Shown piece after piece: positions 55,525 through 64,000 of a stretch of 64,000 bases of DNA (positions within the stretch are counted from its first letter, which is position 1; every line of letters starts with the position of its first letter). Where the stretch lies: assembly GCA_040223695.1 (NCBI GenBank), contig JAVKFU010000018.1:310001-374000 (forward strand), given 5' to 3'. The notes under the pieces are model-generated. The model searched no databases. It saw only the letters and a program-made list of their open reading frames with translations, and was not told where the DNA came from. The position numbers and the translations under genes are program-made. Origin of the DNA: Deltaproteobacteria bacterium (lineage in GTDB: Bacteria; Desulfobacterota_D; UBA1144; Nemesobacterales; UBA2774).

Positions 55525-57441
55525 ATGAAATTAAAAAAAATGCAATTGATTAAGGGGGCCGCCTTTGCAGCATTGGTCGTTTTACTTTCGTTGCCTTTTA
55601 CTATCAGAGGCGCCGCGCACATAATAAGGGAGGAGCCTTGGCATCCTGTGGCGGCTGCCTACCTGCGAAGTTTATTTTACGCTAACCTCAAGCCAATTAA
55701 CTGGGAGCTTATAGCGAGGGAGTACGAGGACCCTATCGGCGAGCCGGGCTATGAATCAAAGACGATATACGACTTATTAGCCGTTCTCCCGAAAACCGAT
55801 AACGTAGATCAGGTGGAGTCCATACGTAAAGCTATCGCTGATAAGGACCCGAGGGCCCTTTTTTCTTCGTCAACGAGCGCCTTCTCTCAATACATCCGCT
55901 ACCACCTGGATAGAGCGGAGTCTAAACTCGGCGAGCCGGGCGCAGCGCTTAAAGATGTATTAGAAGCCAGACGGCTATATCGAGCGCTTGAGAGTTTCAT
56001 TGACCAGGCCGATCCGGACGCCTATGATCAGATGGGACGTTCATGGTTAAGCCTGACCAACAGTGTCGGGAATGCCGGTGTATTGGATATTGGCGGCGTA
56101 GCGCCAAACGAGGAAAGTTTCAATTCCGCAAGCAGTTATATTACAAAATATCTGAAGAGTAATTACGAAATTGGCGATTTAAGCGACCGGCCCGAGTTTT
56201 TGCCCTTACCTAAAAATAAATCCGGTGTGAATAACGATGTGAATATTGCCGCCTGGCTGCCTCCGGGCAGTAACTTAAACGACCAAAGCCCACTGCCCAG
56301 ACTGGTTCTTAACTTCGAGTCTCGGGGATTGGATGAAAGGGATCTTTTTCTTGTTGCGTATGGGGATATGCTGTTTGACTCGACTGAAATTCTTGGTGAG
56401 CCGGCACGCAGTTTTGGGGTTGCCTGTAGCACCTGTCACAACAGAAGTGATATAAACCAAAGTTTTATTATTCCGGGTGTCAGCCACAGGGCCGGTTCTG
56501 TGGACGTGGATGGTCACCTATTCAATCCAATATTCAACGATCACCGTAATGATTCTCTGGATATTCCCAGTCTGAGGGGCCTGCGGTTTACAGCTCCGTA
56601 TGGAAGAGACGGTCGTTTCGCGAGCCTGAGAGATTTTGTCCGGAATGTAATAGTAAATGAATTCAGAGGGCCGGAGCCTACGCCGTTTATGCTGGATGCT
56701 CTTGTAACTTACATGCTCGAATTCGATTGGCTGCCGTCAGTATATTTACGACCGGACGGCACTCTGGCTGATAAGGCGTCTGACTCAGCGAAACGGGGGG
56801 AGGTAATATTCAATACTGAGTTTGAATCGATGGGCGGAAGGGCTTGCAGCACATGCCATATTCCGAGCGCGAATTTTATAGACGGTTTACGACATGACAT
56901 CGGCTCTGCCGAACCGTCCAGTCCGGGAGCTCGAGATAGCTTCTTTGATACACCGACACTTGTAAATATCAAATACACAGCGCCTTACTTTCATGACGGG
57001 TCTCTTGAATCTCTCGAAGATGTTGTAGATTGGTTCAATACTAATTTCAGTCTCGGTCTGAACAAAAAGCAGAAAGCAGACTTAACTTCCTATCTGGACG
57101 CTGTTGGTACAGGCGATGAGCCATTTGAGGTTTTTGATAACGAGAATACTCCATTCCTGCTAGACTGGGCGGAGCTCTCGACTTTCATAAGCACTCTGGA
57201 CACCCTTATTCCGGCGGAGGATGAATATCATACAAAGCTTCTGATCGAAACGGTTTCATCCGATCTACGCGCTGACGCAATCGGGTTGCAGGACCTCGGC
57301 CAAGCGCCGATGGTTTATGAATTATCGGATAAGCTCGATGAGATACTGGATGCTGTGGAGGCGAACGACTGGAAAGAATCCGCAAGGTTATGGATGGAAT
57401 ACAAGTCTATAGAAGAAAAATACGGATCACAATTTAAATAG
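55525..57441 (+). CDS. Di-haem cytochrome c peroxidase (MauG-like)
   Basis: A periplasmic protein of 638 residues with an N-terminal signal anchor (KGAAFAALVVLLSLPFTIRG). The first about 200 residues are helical and not recognised. The C-terminal two thirds form a di-haem peroxidase of the CcpA/MauG group with two CSTCH haem sites (Cys301 and Cys441), RGLRFTAPYGRDGRFASLRD and TLVNIKYTAPYFHDGSLESL. The open frame begins at 55489, but the ATG at 55525 has AAAGGA about 12 nt upstream and gives a clean signal peptide. It is followed after 16 bp by the PhnD-like gene, so it is probably co-transcribed with the transporter. It might oxidise a substrate or peroxide linked to uptake; this is unproven. 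Confidence 0.88.
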   Translation: MKLKKMQLIKGAAFAALVVLLSLPFTIRGAAHIIREEPWHPVAAAYLRSLFYANLKPINWELIAREYEDPIGEPGYESKTIYDLLAVLPKTDNVDQVESIRKAIADKDPRALFSSSTSAFSQYIRYHLDRAESKLGEPGAALKDVLEARRLYRALESFIDQADPDAYDQMGRSWLSLTNSVGNAGVLDIGGVAPNEESFNSASSYITKYLKSNYEIGDLSDRPEFLPLPKNKSGVNNDVNIAAWLPPGSNLNDQSPLPRLVLNFESRGLDERDLFLVAYGDMLFDSTEILGEPARSFGVACSTCHNRSDINQSFIIPGVSHRAGSVDVDGHLFNPIFNDHRNDSLDIPSLRGLRFTAPYGRDGRFASLRDFVRNVIVNEFRGPEPTPFMLDALVTYMLEFDWLPSVYLRPDGTLADKASDSAKRGEVIFNTEFESMGGRACSTCHIPSANFIDGLRHDIGSAEPSSPGARDSFFDTPTLVNIKYTAPYFHDGSLESLEDVVDWFNTNFSLGLNKKQKADLTSYLDAVGTGDEPFEVFDNENTPFLLDWAELSTFISTLDTLIPAEDEYHTKLLIETVSSDLRADAIGLQDLGQAPMVYELSDKLDEILDAVEANDWKESARLWMEYKSIEEKYGSQFK

Positions 57442-57457
57442 CTGCGAGGAGTTATAA

Positions 57458-58357
57458 GTGAGAAATTTTATGATTCGACTGCCATTAGTTATCTTTGCCG
57501 CTCTTGCTGTAACTGTAATTGGTTACGGCCGGGACGCCTGTGCATTAGCCGAGGGAAATAAGGGAAAGAAGCCGCTCGTTCTGGCTTTTATTCCTCAAGA
57601 GAACCCGGAAAAACTGATCGGGGACATTGCGGTTATTACTGAGTATCTCCAGGAAGAACTTGGTATGCCCGTAAAGGGTTACGTCACACAGGATCACGCT
57701 GCAGCCGTTGAAGCCCTGCGCAATGGAGAGGCGGATATATCGTTTATGGGCGGATTGCCGTATGTGCTAGCCCACGAAAAAATAGGCGCCGAGGTAATAC
57801 TTGCCGAGGTATACAGGGGTAGCCCTACTTACCGCGGACGAATCTTCGTGCTCAAGGGTAGCGGCATAGAGAAGCTCGATGATTTAAGAGGCAAGAGTAT
57901 AGCTTTTGCAGACCCCATATCCGAATCAGGTTACATATATCCTCTGGAAACTTTTGTTGAAGCGGGTCTTATTAAGCGCGGTGACGATCCGAAAGATTTT
58001 TTCGGTGAGGTGTATTTCGCCGGAGGATATCAGCAGGCTATTCAAGCCCTTGCGAATGGCTTGGTTGACGCCGCCGGAGTGAGCCAATTTGCCGATCTTT
58101 TGCTGACTCCGGAGCAGCTGCCCAAAATCACCTGGATTGCCGAGTCAAAGCCTATTCCTTCACATCTTGTCTGCGCCAGAAAGGGGTTGGATCAAGAGCG
58201 TGTGGATGCTTTTAAAAGGGCGATGCTGAAACTCAATCAACCGGAATACAAATATCTCCTGAAGCATGTATATGGCCCGGACGGCTACGTGGAAGCTGAT
58301 CACTCGGATTATAAATCGGTTGAAGATAAAGCCCGCCAATACGGGTTTATGAATTAA
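57458..58357 (+). CDS. PhnD-like substrate-binding protein of an ABC transporter
   Basis: A 299-residue periplasmic binding protein with a signal peptide (LVIFAALAVTVIGYGRDACA). It belongs to the phosphonate/phosphite (PhnD) family: LAFIPQENPEKLIGDI, VEALRNGEADISFMGGLPYV, GKSIAFADPISESGYIYP and FFGEVYFAGGYQQAIQALANG. Ligands in this family include phosphonates, phosphite and other small anions; the family does not settle what is bound here. It starts with GTG, preceded by GAGGAGTT. With the MauG-like gene upstream and a metal-ABC operon downstream, a ligand connected with metals is possible (inference). Confidence 0.88.
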   Translation: MRNFMIRLPLVIFAALAVTVIGYGRDACALAEGNKGKKPLVLAFIPQENPEKLIGDIAVITEYLQEELGMPVKGYVTQDHAAAVEALRNGEADISFMGGLPYVLAHEKIGAEVILAEVYRGSPTYRGRIFVLKGSGIEKLDDLRGKSIAFADPISESGYIYPLETFVEAGLIKRGDDPKDFFGEVYFAGGYQQAIQALANGLVDAAGVSQFADLLLTPEQLPKITWIAESKPIPSHLVCARKGLDQERVDAFKRAMLKLNQPEYKYLLKHVYGPDGYVEADHSDYKSVEDKARQYGFMN

Positions 58358-58374
58358 TCATAGAGGCGTTTAGG

Positions 58375-59214
58375 ATGAATTTGAATTCACCAATAGAATA
58401 TAGAAATAAGGTAAAAAATCTTGATGAAATCAGGGCCCGGAATGTAATAGCAATTCGGGATATTAAGTTTCGTTACAGCCGTGATGCTTCCCCGGTTTTG
58501 AATATTGAGCATCTTATGGTCGAAAAAGGTCAGAGGGTGGCCATCATCGGGCCCAGCGGCGCGGGAAAAACTACGCTTATGCGTCTGATAAACGGATTCA
58601 TACAGCCTGAATCCGGTGAGATCGAGATTCTGGGAGTCAGGCTGCGACCGGATTCTAAACGAAGCCGGGATTTCAGGCGTCGCATCGGTTTCGTTTTCCA
58701 GAATTTTAACCTAATTGACAGGGCAACCGTGTTCGAAAACGTTTTATGGGGCAGATTGGCGTATATTAATTCACTCTTCAGTATGATAAATTGGTTCACG
58801 AGACGGGACAAGGAAGCAGCTCTCAAAGCAATTGAAGAAGTAAATCTCGTAAAACAGATCAACCAAAGAGCCGATACGCTGAGCGGGGGTCAGTTGCAGC
58901 GTGTCGCCATCGCCCGTGCAATAGCCCAGGAACCTGAAATCATACTGGCTGACGAGCCTGTCAGTAATCTCGATCCGTCACTGACCTCCGACATTATGGA
59001 TTTGCTCGTAGCGGTGAGTGAAAACCATGGAGTCACTCTTCTGATGAATTTGCATCAGGTCGAATTAGCTCAACGCTTCGCCGACAGGGTGGTTGGTCTC
59101 CGCAACGGAGAAGTTGTGTATGACAGCTCAGAAGAGATGTTTTTCAACTCTGTTCCCAACTCTATATTTGATCCTGAAGTTCCATCCTTGAAATTGCCTA
59201 AAGACCGGAACTAG
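58375..59214 (+). CDS. PhnC-like ABC transporter ATP-binding protein
   Basis: A 279-residue nucleotide-binding subunit. Walker A GPSGAGKTT at residues 59-67, Q-loop FVFQNFNLIDRATVFENV, signature LSGGQLQRVAIARA, Walker B IILADEPVSNLDP and the switch His in NLHQVELA. The FNLIDRATVFENVLWGRL stretch is characteristic of the PhnC branch. It powers uptake of the ligand carried by the adjacent PhnD-like protein. It lies 17 bp after that gene, with AGAGGCG before the ATG, and just before the permease gene. Confidence 0.93.
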   Translation: MNLNSPIEYRNKVKNLDEIRARNVIAIRDIKFRYSRDASPVLNIEHLMVEKGQRVAIIGPSGAGKTTLMRLINGFIQPESGEIEILGVRLRPDSKRSRDFRRRIGFVFQNFNLIDRATVFENVLWGRLAYINSLFSMINWFTRRDKEAALKAIEEVNLVKQINQRADTLSGGQLQRVAIARAIAQEPEIILADEPVSNLDPSLTSDIMDLLVAVSENHGVTLLMNLHQVELAQRFADRVVGLRNGEVVYDSSEEMFFNSVPNSIFDPEVPSLKLPKDRN

Positions 59215-59293
59215 GTATCAGGAAGGTGTTCCAATAGCCGGAAATTATATACGCCGTTCGATAGCAGCAAGCCTCTTTCGTTTTGGAGGCATA

Positions 59294-60016
59294 TTGCTTC
59301 TGGTTGTTCTGGTAGCATGGTCTTTCTCAGATTTAGACATTGATCTGAAAGAGCTCGTGACCAGTTTCCCGCGCATGGCTGAATTCATAGGGCGTATGAT
59401 TCCGCCTGATACCGCCGTTGCAAAAACCGTTCTGGCATCTACCGTGGAAACACTGCAGATTGCTTTTGCGGGGACTGTTCTCAGCGCTCTGGTTTCTTTC
59501 CCCCTGGGGATACTCGGCGCTGAAAACCTTTCTCCCAGGTGGGCGCATCAACCCGTAAAATGGCTTCTGGGTATTCTACGGGGAATACCGGTTATCCTGC
59601 TCGCATTGATGTTTGTAAGCACGGTAGGACTCGGTCCCTTCCCCGGTGTACTTGCACTTGCGTTTCATTCGACCGGTATGCTTGGCAAGTTTTACGCAGA
59701 GGCTTTTGAAAATGCCAGACCCGGTCCGCTTGAAGCACTCGACAGTGCCGGAGCTACCTGGCTTCAGAAAGTGCATTTCGGAGTAATAACCCAGGTGGCG
59801 CCCGATCTGGCACGGGACACACTTTTCAGGTTCGAGTTAAATCTCCGAGAATCGTTAATTCTGGGGCTTGTCGGCGCGGGAGGGATCGGATTTTATATTC
59901 AATTATACATTCGATCCTTTCAATATGATAAAGTAGCGACTCTGACGATTGTTGTTCTGTTCATGGTTGTCTTGGTGGAGCAAATGAGTGTCGCTATTCG
60001 TAAGAGGCTAAGATAG
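59294..60016 (+). CDS. PhnE-like ABC transporter permease
   Basis: An inner-membrane permease with about six helices. It has the family EAA-like loop (EALDSAGATWLQKVHFGVI) and LRESLILGLVGAGGIGFYIQ near the end, typical of PhnE. The coordinates use the first common start codon, TTG at 59294. The frame remains open upstream and reads IAGNYIRRSIAASLFRFGGI, a plausible cytosolic N-terminus. The only well-spaced ribosome site (CAGGAAGG at 59219-59226) precedes an ATA at 59234, so the real protein may start there with a rare codon. It is third in the PhnD-PhnC-PhnE order. Confidence 0.88.
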   Translation: MLLVVLVAWSFSDLDIDLKELVTSFPRMAEFIGRMIPPDTAVAKTVLASTVETLQIAFAGTVLSALVSFPLGILGAENLSPRWAHQPVKWLLGILRGIPVILLALMFVSTVGLGPFPGVLALAFHSTGMLGKFYAEAFENARPGPLEALDSAGATWLQKVHFGVITQVAPDLARDTLFRFELNLRESLILGLVGAGGIGFYIQLYIRSFQYDKVATLTIVVLFMVVLVEQMSVAIRKRLR

Positions 60017-60138
60017 CATTGCTTTTACTGAAGCTAGAAAACTGTATGATATATTTCATAGCACGAGTCTTAAGGTGATTATTTACGATTTAACTTTACG
60101 TGTTGTGAAAGTCGCTAACAGCTGAGGAGATTGCGTAA

Positions 60139-61089
60139 ATGAAAATTATAAGATTACTTGTTCCGTTCATTCTGGTTCTTGCTGCGTGCTCTTCTGATAA
60201 TCGCGAAGAGACCTCGTTAACGCGTCCGGAAGGGGAAGTAATAAACATAGTCGCTACGACCGGAATGATAGCGGACATAACCCGCGTAGTCGGGGGAGAA
60301 CATGTCAGAGTGAAGGGGCTTATGGGGCCCGGAGTTGACCCGCACCTGTATAAGGCGAGTGCCGGGGATATTTCGTCTTTGTCAAACGCTGACTTGATAT
60401 TCTACAACGGGCTCCATCTGGAAGGGAAAATGTCGGAAGTGTTCGAGCAGATGAAAAAACGCGGCATCGAAACCGTTGCTGTTACAGACGGTATCGATCG
60501 GAATATTCTCCTCACCCCTCCCGAATTCGAGGGGAACTACGACCCGCACGTATGGTTTGACGTGGCTATGTGGATGAAAGCCGTGGAGACTGTGAGAGAC
60601 AGTCTTGCCGGGATGGATCCTCCGAACAAGGATTATTACGATTCTAACACCGAGGCTTATTTGAAAGAATTGTCGGAGTTAAACGAATATATGAAAACAC
60701 TGGCGGGGATGGTGCCCGAAGATAAGAGGGTGCTTATTACCGCTCACGATGCATTTAACTATTTCGGAAGGGCGTACGGTTTTCAGGTTAAGGGGCTTCA
60801 GGGCATAAGCACGGAGTCTGAAGCCGGGACACAGGACGTGCAGAATCTCGCCTCCTTTATAGTGAAGAATAAAATTCCCGCCATTTTCGTCGAGTCCTCG
60901 GTACCGCCGAGATATATTGAAGCGGTTCAGGCCGCGGTAAGGGCAAAAGGGTTCGACGTGAAAGTGGGCGGTGAGCTGTTTTCCGACGCCATGGGCAATC
61001 CGGATACGCCTGAAGGCAACTATATCGGAATGGTGCGGCATAACATAGATACTATTGTGAACGCATTAAACAGGGGCGGTCAGTCCTGA
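60139..61089 (+). CDS. troA: Metal (Mn/Zn/Fe) ABC transporter substrate-binding lipoprotein, TroA/ZnuA family
   Basis: A 316-residue cluster A-I binding lipoprotein. Lipobox LAAC puts the lipidated Cys near residue 16. The metal ligands of the family are in place: His in GVDPHLYKA, His in YDPHVWFDV, His in [16 protein letters not shown], and Asp in ELFSDAMG near the end. The stretch [18 protein letters not shown] resembles Mn/Fe-type TroA/MntC proteins more than ZnuA, as no His-rich loop is present. Ribosome site GAGGAG about 11 nt before the ATG. The next gene overlaps its stop by one base (TGATG). Confidence 0.9.
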   Translation: MKIIRLLVPFILVLAACSSDNREETSLTRPEGEVINIVATTGMIADITRVVGGEHVRVKGLMGPGVDPHLYKASAGDISSLSNADLIFYNGLHLEGKMSEVFEQMKKRGIETVAVTDGIDRNILLTPPEFEGNYDPHVWFDVAMWMKAVETVRDSLAGMDPPNKDYYDSNTEAYLKELSELNEYMKTLAGMVPEDKRVLITAHDAFNYFGRAYGFQVKGLQGISTESEAGTQDVQNLASFIVKNKIPAIFVESSVPPRYIEAVQAAVRAKGFDVKVGGELFSDAMGNPDTPEGNYIGMVRHNIDTIVNALNRGGQS

Positions 61090-61892
61090 TGGAAATTGAA
61101 ACTACAGTGAGTGAAAACGCAATAGAGGTTGAGGATTTAACAGTCGCATACGGCGAAAAACCCGTCCTTTGGGACATTGATCTCACTGTGCCGTCGGGGG
61201 TGCTGATGGCGATTGTGGGTCCCAACGGCGCGGGCAAAACGACGCTCATCAAGGCCATACTGAATCTTGTAAACACGGCAGCAGGACAGGTGTTGATATA
61301 CGGGAAACCCTATACGAAGCAGAGACATCTTGTGGGATATGTACCCCAGCGGGGAAGCGTGGATTGGGATTTTCCGACAAATGTTAAGGACGTGGTAATG
61401 ATGGGTCGCTACGGATCTCTCGGCTGGATCAGACGTCCCGGAAAGAAGGAATCGGAAATGGCGCTCGGTGCTCTCGAGAAGCTGGGCATGTCACGTTATG
61501 CCGAGCGTCAGATAAGTCAGCTCTCAGGCGGGCAGCAGCAGCGCGTATTTCTCGCCCGCGCCCTCGTGCAGGACGCACAGGTCTATCTGATGGACGAGCC
61601 GTTTCAGGGTGTGGACGCCACAACCGAAAGGGCGATAGTAACACTTCTCCAGGAGCTGCGGGCTTTGGGCAAAACCGTGGTCGTCGTTCACCATGACCTG
61701 CAGACGGTGCCCGAGTATTTTGACTGGACGGCGCTTCTGAATGTGCGCCTCATCGCGAGCGGTCCTGTCGGAGAGGTGTTTACGGATGAGAATCTCCGAC
61801 TTACGTACGGCGGCCGCGTTTCATTTCTCAAGCACGGGAGCCAGACCGGTAGCGGGGACTTCGAGCGGGAAACCGGGACCAGCGGAGAGTAA
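61089..61892 (+). CDS. troB: Metal ABC transporter ATP-binding protein, TroB-like
   Basis: A 267-residue nucleotide-binding subunit. Walker A GPNGAGKT at residues 44-51, [21 protein letters not shown] (typical of Mn/Zn transporters), signature [18 protein letters not shown], Walker [13 protein letters not shown] and switch [14 protein letters not shown]. The last about 30 residues are a polar tail. Its start overlaps the stop of troA by one base. The next gene begins 2 bp after its stop, so translation is coupled through the operon. Confidence 0.94.
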   Translation: MEIETTVSENAIEVEDLTVAYGEKPVLWDIDLTVPSGVLMAIVGPNGAGKTTLIKAILNLVNTAAGQVLIYGKPYTKQRHLVGYVPQRGSVDWDFPTNVKDVVMMGRYGSLGWIRRPGKKESEMALGALEKLGMSRYAERQISQLSGGQQQRVFLARALVQDAQVYLMDEPFQGVDATTERAIVTLLQELRALGKTVVVVHHDLQTVPEYFDWTALLNVRLIASGPVGEVFTDENLRLTYGGRVSFLKHGSQTGSGDFERETGTSGE

Positions 61893-61893
61893 G

Positions 61894-63039
61894 GTGGACG
61901 TCACCGAGATTCTATACGACCTTCTTTTCGATTACACATTGCGGACTGTCGCGCTCGGCTCCGCGGTGCTCGGGATAGTGAGCGGAGCCCTGGGTGCTTA
62001 CGCAGTTCTCAGAAAACAGAGCCTGCTGGGCGATGCGATGTCGCATGCAGCACTTCCCGGTATCGCGCTCGCCTTTCTACTCACCGGCAGCAAGATGTCC
62101 ATTGTGCTGATTTTAGGAGCCGCAATCGCCGGATGGATCGCCACTATCTTTATCATGAGCATCGTAAACAGCACGAGGGTCAAATATGACTCGGCGCTTG
62201 GAATGGTTTTATCCGTTTTTTTCGGGTTCGGACTCGTGCTTTTAACAATTATTCAGAAAAGACCCGATGCGACGCAGGCCGGTCTGGATAAATTCCTCTT
62301 CGGTCAGGCGGCTGCCCTTCTCGAGCGAGATGTAATAACGATGGGTATTCTGGGAGCTGTCGCGATAACAATGGTCTTGATTTTCTGGAAGGAATTTAAG
62401 CTGCTCAGTTTCGACCCGGATTTCGGAGCAACTCTCGGATTCCCTATCAGAATTCTCGACATATTACTCACGACTTTGATAGTAGTCGCAATAGTGCTCG
62501 GGCTTCAAACGGTAGGGGTGGTTCTGATGAGCGCCATGATAGTGGCGCCCGCGGCTTCTGCAAGGCAGTGGACCGATAATCTCGGAATAATGATAATTCT
62601 CTCTTCGTTTTTCGGGGCGCTGGCCGGTATCAGCGGAGCTGTTCTCAGCGCAAGCGTTCCGCGACTTCCGACAGGGCCTACTATTGTTCTCTCCGTGAGC
62701 GCAATAGTGTTTGTCTCTTTTTTAACAGCTCCCCGAAGGGGGCTTCTATGGAAATGGTTCCGGGAGCGAAAGAACAGGGGCAGGCTCCGGCTCGAGGGAA
62801 TACTGGAAGACCTCTATTCGCTCGCGCTGAGCCACGAAAATCCGGAACACGCGCATTCGGTTTCTGTGCTCAGGCTGATGAGCGGCGGGAAGGGAGGAGT
62901 GGAAAAGAGCCTCGATATCTTGAGAGAAAGAGGCCTTGTGCGTCTGGTAAGACCCGGGGAATGGGCGCTTACGAAAACTGGTATCTCGGAAGCCGAAAAA
63001 ATGATCGAATTACGGAAGGGTGAAACAAGTGAATATTGA
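61894..63039 (+). CDS. troC: Metal ABC transporter permease with C-terminal winged-helix (TroC-like)
   Basis: A 381-residue protein. The first about 280 residues are an eight- to nine-helix ABC-3 family permease (GALGAYAVLRKQSLLGDAMSH, LGLQTVGVVLMSAMIVAPAA). The last about 90 residues leave the membrane and resemble a DtxR-type winged helix (ILEDLYSLALSHENPE, VEKSLDILRERGLVRLVRPG, GISEAEKMI). The open frame starts at 61741, but that part overlaps the ATPase gene. The GTG at 61894, preceded by GGAGAG, is the true start. The tail may sense or signal metal status at the transporter (inference). Confidence 0.9.
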   Translation: MDVTEILYDLLFDYTLRTVALGSAVLGIVSGALGAYAVLRKQSLLGDAMSHAALPGIALAFLLTGSKMSIVLILGAAIAGWIATIFIMSIVNSTRVKYDSALGMVLSVFFGFGLVLLTIIQKRPDATQAGLDKFLFGQAAALLERDVITMGILGAVAITMVLIFWKEFKLLSFDPDFGATLGFPIRILDILLTTLIVVAIVLGLQTVGVVLMSAMIVAPAASARQWTDNLGIMIILSSFFGALAGISGAVLSASVPRLPTGPTIVLSVSAIVFVSFLTAPRRGLLWKWFRERKNRGRLRLEGILEDLYSLALSHENPEHAHSVSVLRLMSGGKGGVEKSLDILRERGLVRLVRPGEWALTKTGISEAEKMIELRKGETSEY

Positions 63040-64000
63040 GCAGTTTGAAGTTCAGATTATAGCGTCTCTAGTAGCGGTTACCTGCGCGATACCCGGAGTG
63101 TTTCTGGTTTTGCGCAGAATGGCTATGATGAGCGACGCTATAAGTCACGCTATTCTATTAGGTATAGTACTCGCATTCTTCGTCGTACAAGACATATCAT
63201 CCCCGATTCTTATCATAGGGGCGGCACTGAGCGGGGTTCTCACCGTGAGTCTGGTTGAGCTGCTTAACAAAACCGGGCTTGTGCGGGAAGATGCCTCGAT
63301 AGGTCTTGTCTTTCCCCTTTTATTTAGTATCGGAGTGATTCTGATCGCGCGCTACGCGTGGAACATACACTTGGACGTTCACGCAGTTTTACTGGGCGAG
63401 CTAGCCTTTGCGCCTTTTGACCGTTTAATTATCGGCGGCCACGATTTCGGGCCGAAATCGATGTACGTTATGGGATCGATACTGGCCCTTAACCTTGTTT
63501 TCATTACCCTGTTTTATAAAGAGCTTAAAGTCGCGACTTTCGACGCGGGACTAGCAGCCGCGCTCGGTTTTTATCCCGGACTCATACATTACGGACTCAT
63601 GGGCCTCGTGTCCGTCACTGCCGTCGGGGCGTTCGACGCTGTGGGTTCGATACTGGTCGTGGCTCTCATGATAGCGCCTCCGGCTGCTTCTTACCTCCTG
63701 ACCGACAAGCTGTCGAACATGATAATTTTTAGCGCGGTGATCGGGGTGATCAGTGCGGTCTCTGGATTCTGGGTTGCAATACTGCTCGATGCGAACATAG
63801 CGGGCTCGATGGCTACTATGTCGGGAGTTATATTTATTTTCGTATTTCTACTCGCTCCCGAAAGGGGACTGATCGCACTTGCAAGAAGGAGGTCGCGTCA
63901 GAGATGGGAATTTGCCGGGAGGGTGCTTGCGATACATCTCCTTAACCATGAAGGGACCCCCGAAGAAGACCGGGAATCGCGGATAGAGCATCTTGAGGAA
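63029..64000 (+). CDS. troD: Second metal ABC transporter permease, TroD-like (3' truncated by window)
   Basis: Starts with GTG at 63029, overlapping troC by 11 bp, and stays open to the window end (324 codons seen). It is an ABC-3 permease: PGVFLVLRRMAMMSDAISH, LVFPLLFSIGVILIARYAW, TFDAGLAAALGF and GAFDAVGSILVVALMIAPPA. The last visible part (RRRSRQRWEFAGRVLAIHLL then NHEGTPEEDRESRIEHLEE) is cytosolic and resembles the beginning of another winged-helix extension, as in troC. It would pair with TroC as a heterodimeric channel. The stop codon lies beyond base 64000. Confidence 0.92.
   Translation, partial: MNIEQFEVQIIASLVAVTCAIPGVFLVLRRMAMMSDAISHAILLGIVLAFFVVQDISSPILIIGAALSGVLTVSLVELLNKTGLVREDASIGLVFPLLFSIGVILIARYAWNIHLDVHAVLLGELAFAPFDRLIIGGHDFGPKSMYVMGSILALNLVFITLFYKELKVATFDAGLAAALGFYPGLIHYGLMGLVSVTAVGAFDAVGSILVVALMIAPPAASYLLTDKLSNMIIFSAVIGVISAVSGFWVAILLDANIAGSMATMSGVIFIFVFLLAPERGLIALARRRSRQRWEFAGRVLAIHLLNHEGTPEEDRESRIEHLEE

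Noticed and set aside
61741-61893. N-terminal extension of the TroC permease frame
   Set aside because: Overlaps the ATPase gene in another frame and reads as non-protein; the GTG at 61894 with GGAGAG upstream fits operon spacing.
1-64000. CRISPR array or defence system
   Set aside because: No regularly spaced short repeats and no cas, restriction-modification or toxin-antitoxin-like genes were seen.

Overview
The window comes from a Gram-negative bacterium of moderate GC content. Evidence for an outer membrane is a TolC/RND efflux set, a BcsC-like export porin and lipoboxes. Phylum cannot be fixed from the sequence alone. The mix of a fused glyoxylate enzyme, phosphoketolase, KaiB-like proteins and many PAS/GAF kinases suggests a deep-branching, Desulfobacterota- or Dadabacteria-like lineage, which is inference. 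No rRNA, CRISPR array or intact transposase was seen; one intact tRNA is present.

Layout. (1) 1-2152: three-gene proton-translocating transhydrogenase (pntAA partial, pntAB, pntB). (2) 2408-9475: a small zinc-ribbon-like protein, then a minus-strand efflux operon (TolC, membrane-fusion protein, a YtoQ-like protein, a large RND pump). (3) 9887-22243: central carbon and accessory enzymes. These are a 1416-residue malate synthase/isocitrate lyase fusion, a TrhO-type rhodanese, phosphoketolase, a GH63-like glucosidase and a DUF2934 protein. (4) 22753-31364: cellulose synthase operon bcsA-bcsB-bcsZ-bcsC-like on the minus strand. (5) 31653-42195: a dense signalling block with two response regulator-KaiB pairs at its ends. 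Between them lie two kinases, an Rcp1-like regulator, a REC-PAS-GGDEF cyclase and a PAS-GGDEF-EAL protein. BcsA carries a PilZ domain, so cyclic-di-GMP from this block plausibly controls cellulose.

(6) 42449-51057: a region built up against a tRNA-Arg(CCU) gene on the minus strand. A 134-bp direct repeat containing the 3' 45 nt of the tRNA occurs at 46438-46571 and 50895-51028. It brackets about 4.4 kb holding a dead IS3 orfA and a glycosyltransferase-GH130 pair. A weaker copy of the repeat at 42449-42510 lies on the far side of a hybrid histidine kinase gene, so two cassettes may have accreted here. No integrase gene is visible.

(7) 51416-53666: a beta-hydroxyacid dehydrogenase, a small lipoprotein and a glutamine cyclotransferase. 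(8) 53730-64000: a metal-homeostasis block. An outer-membrane barrel protein and a DtxR/MntR-family repressor each have a promoter with a matching TTTAGACT-type palindrome at the -10. They are followed by a MauG-like dihaem peroxidase, a PhnD-PhnC-PhnE-like ABC transporter and a TroABCD-like Mn/Zn/Fe ABC transporter. The first Tro permease ends in a DtxR-like winged-helix segment; the second runs off the window.

Most likely novelties: the malate synthase-ICL2 fusion, the KaiB/response-regulator pairs without KaiC next to c-di-GMP and cellulose genes, and the integrase-less tRNA-Arg cassette array carrying a GT-GH130 module.
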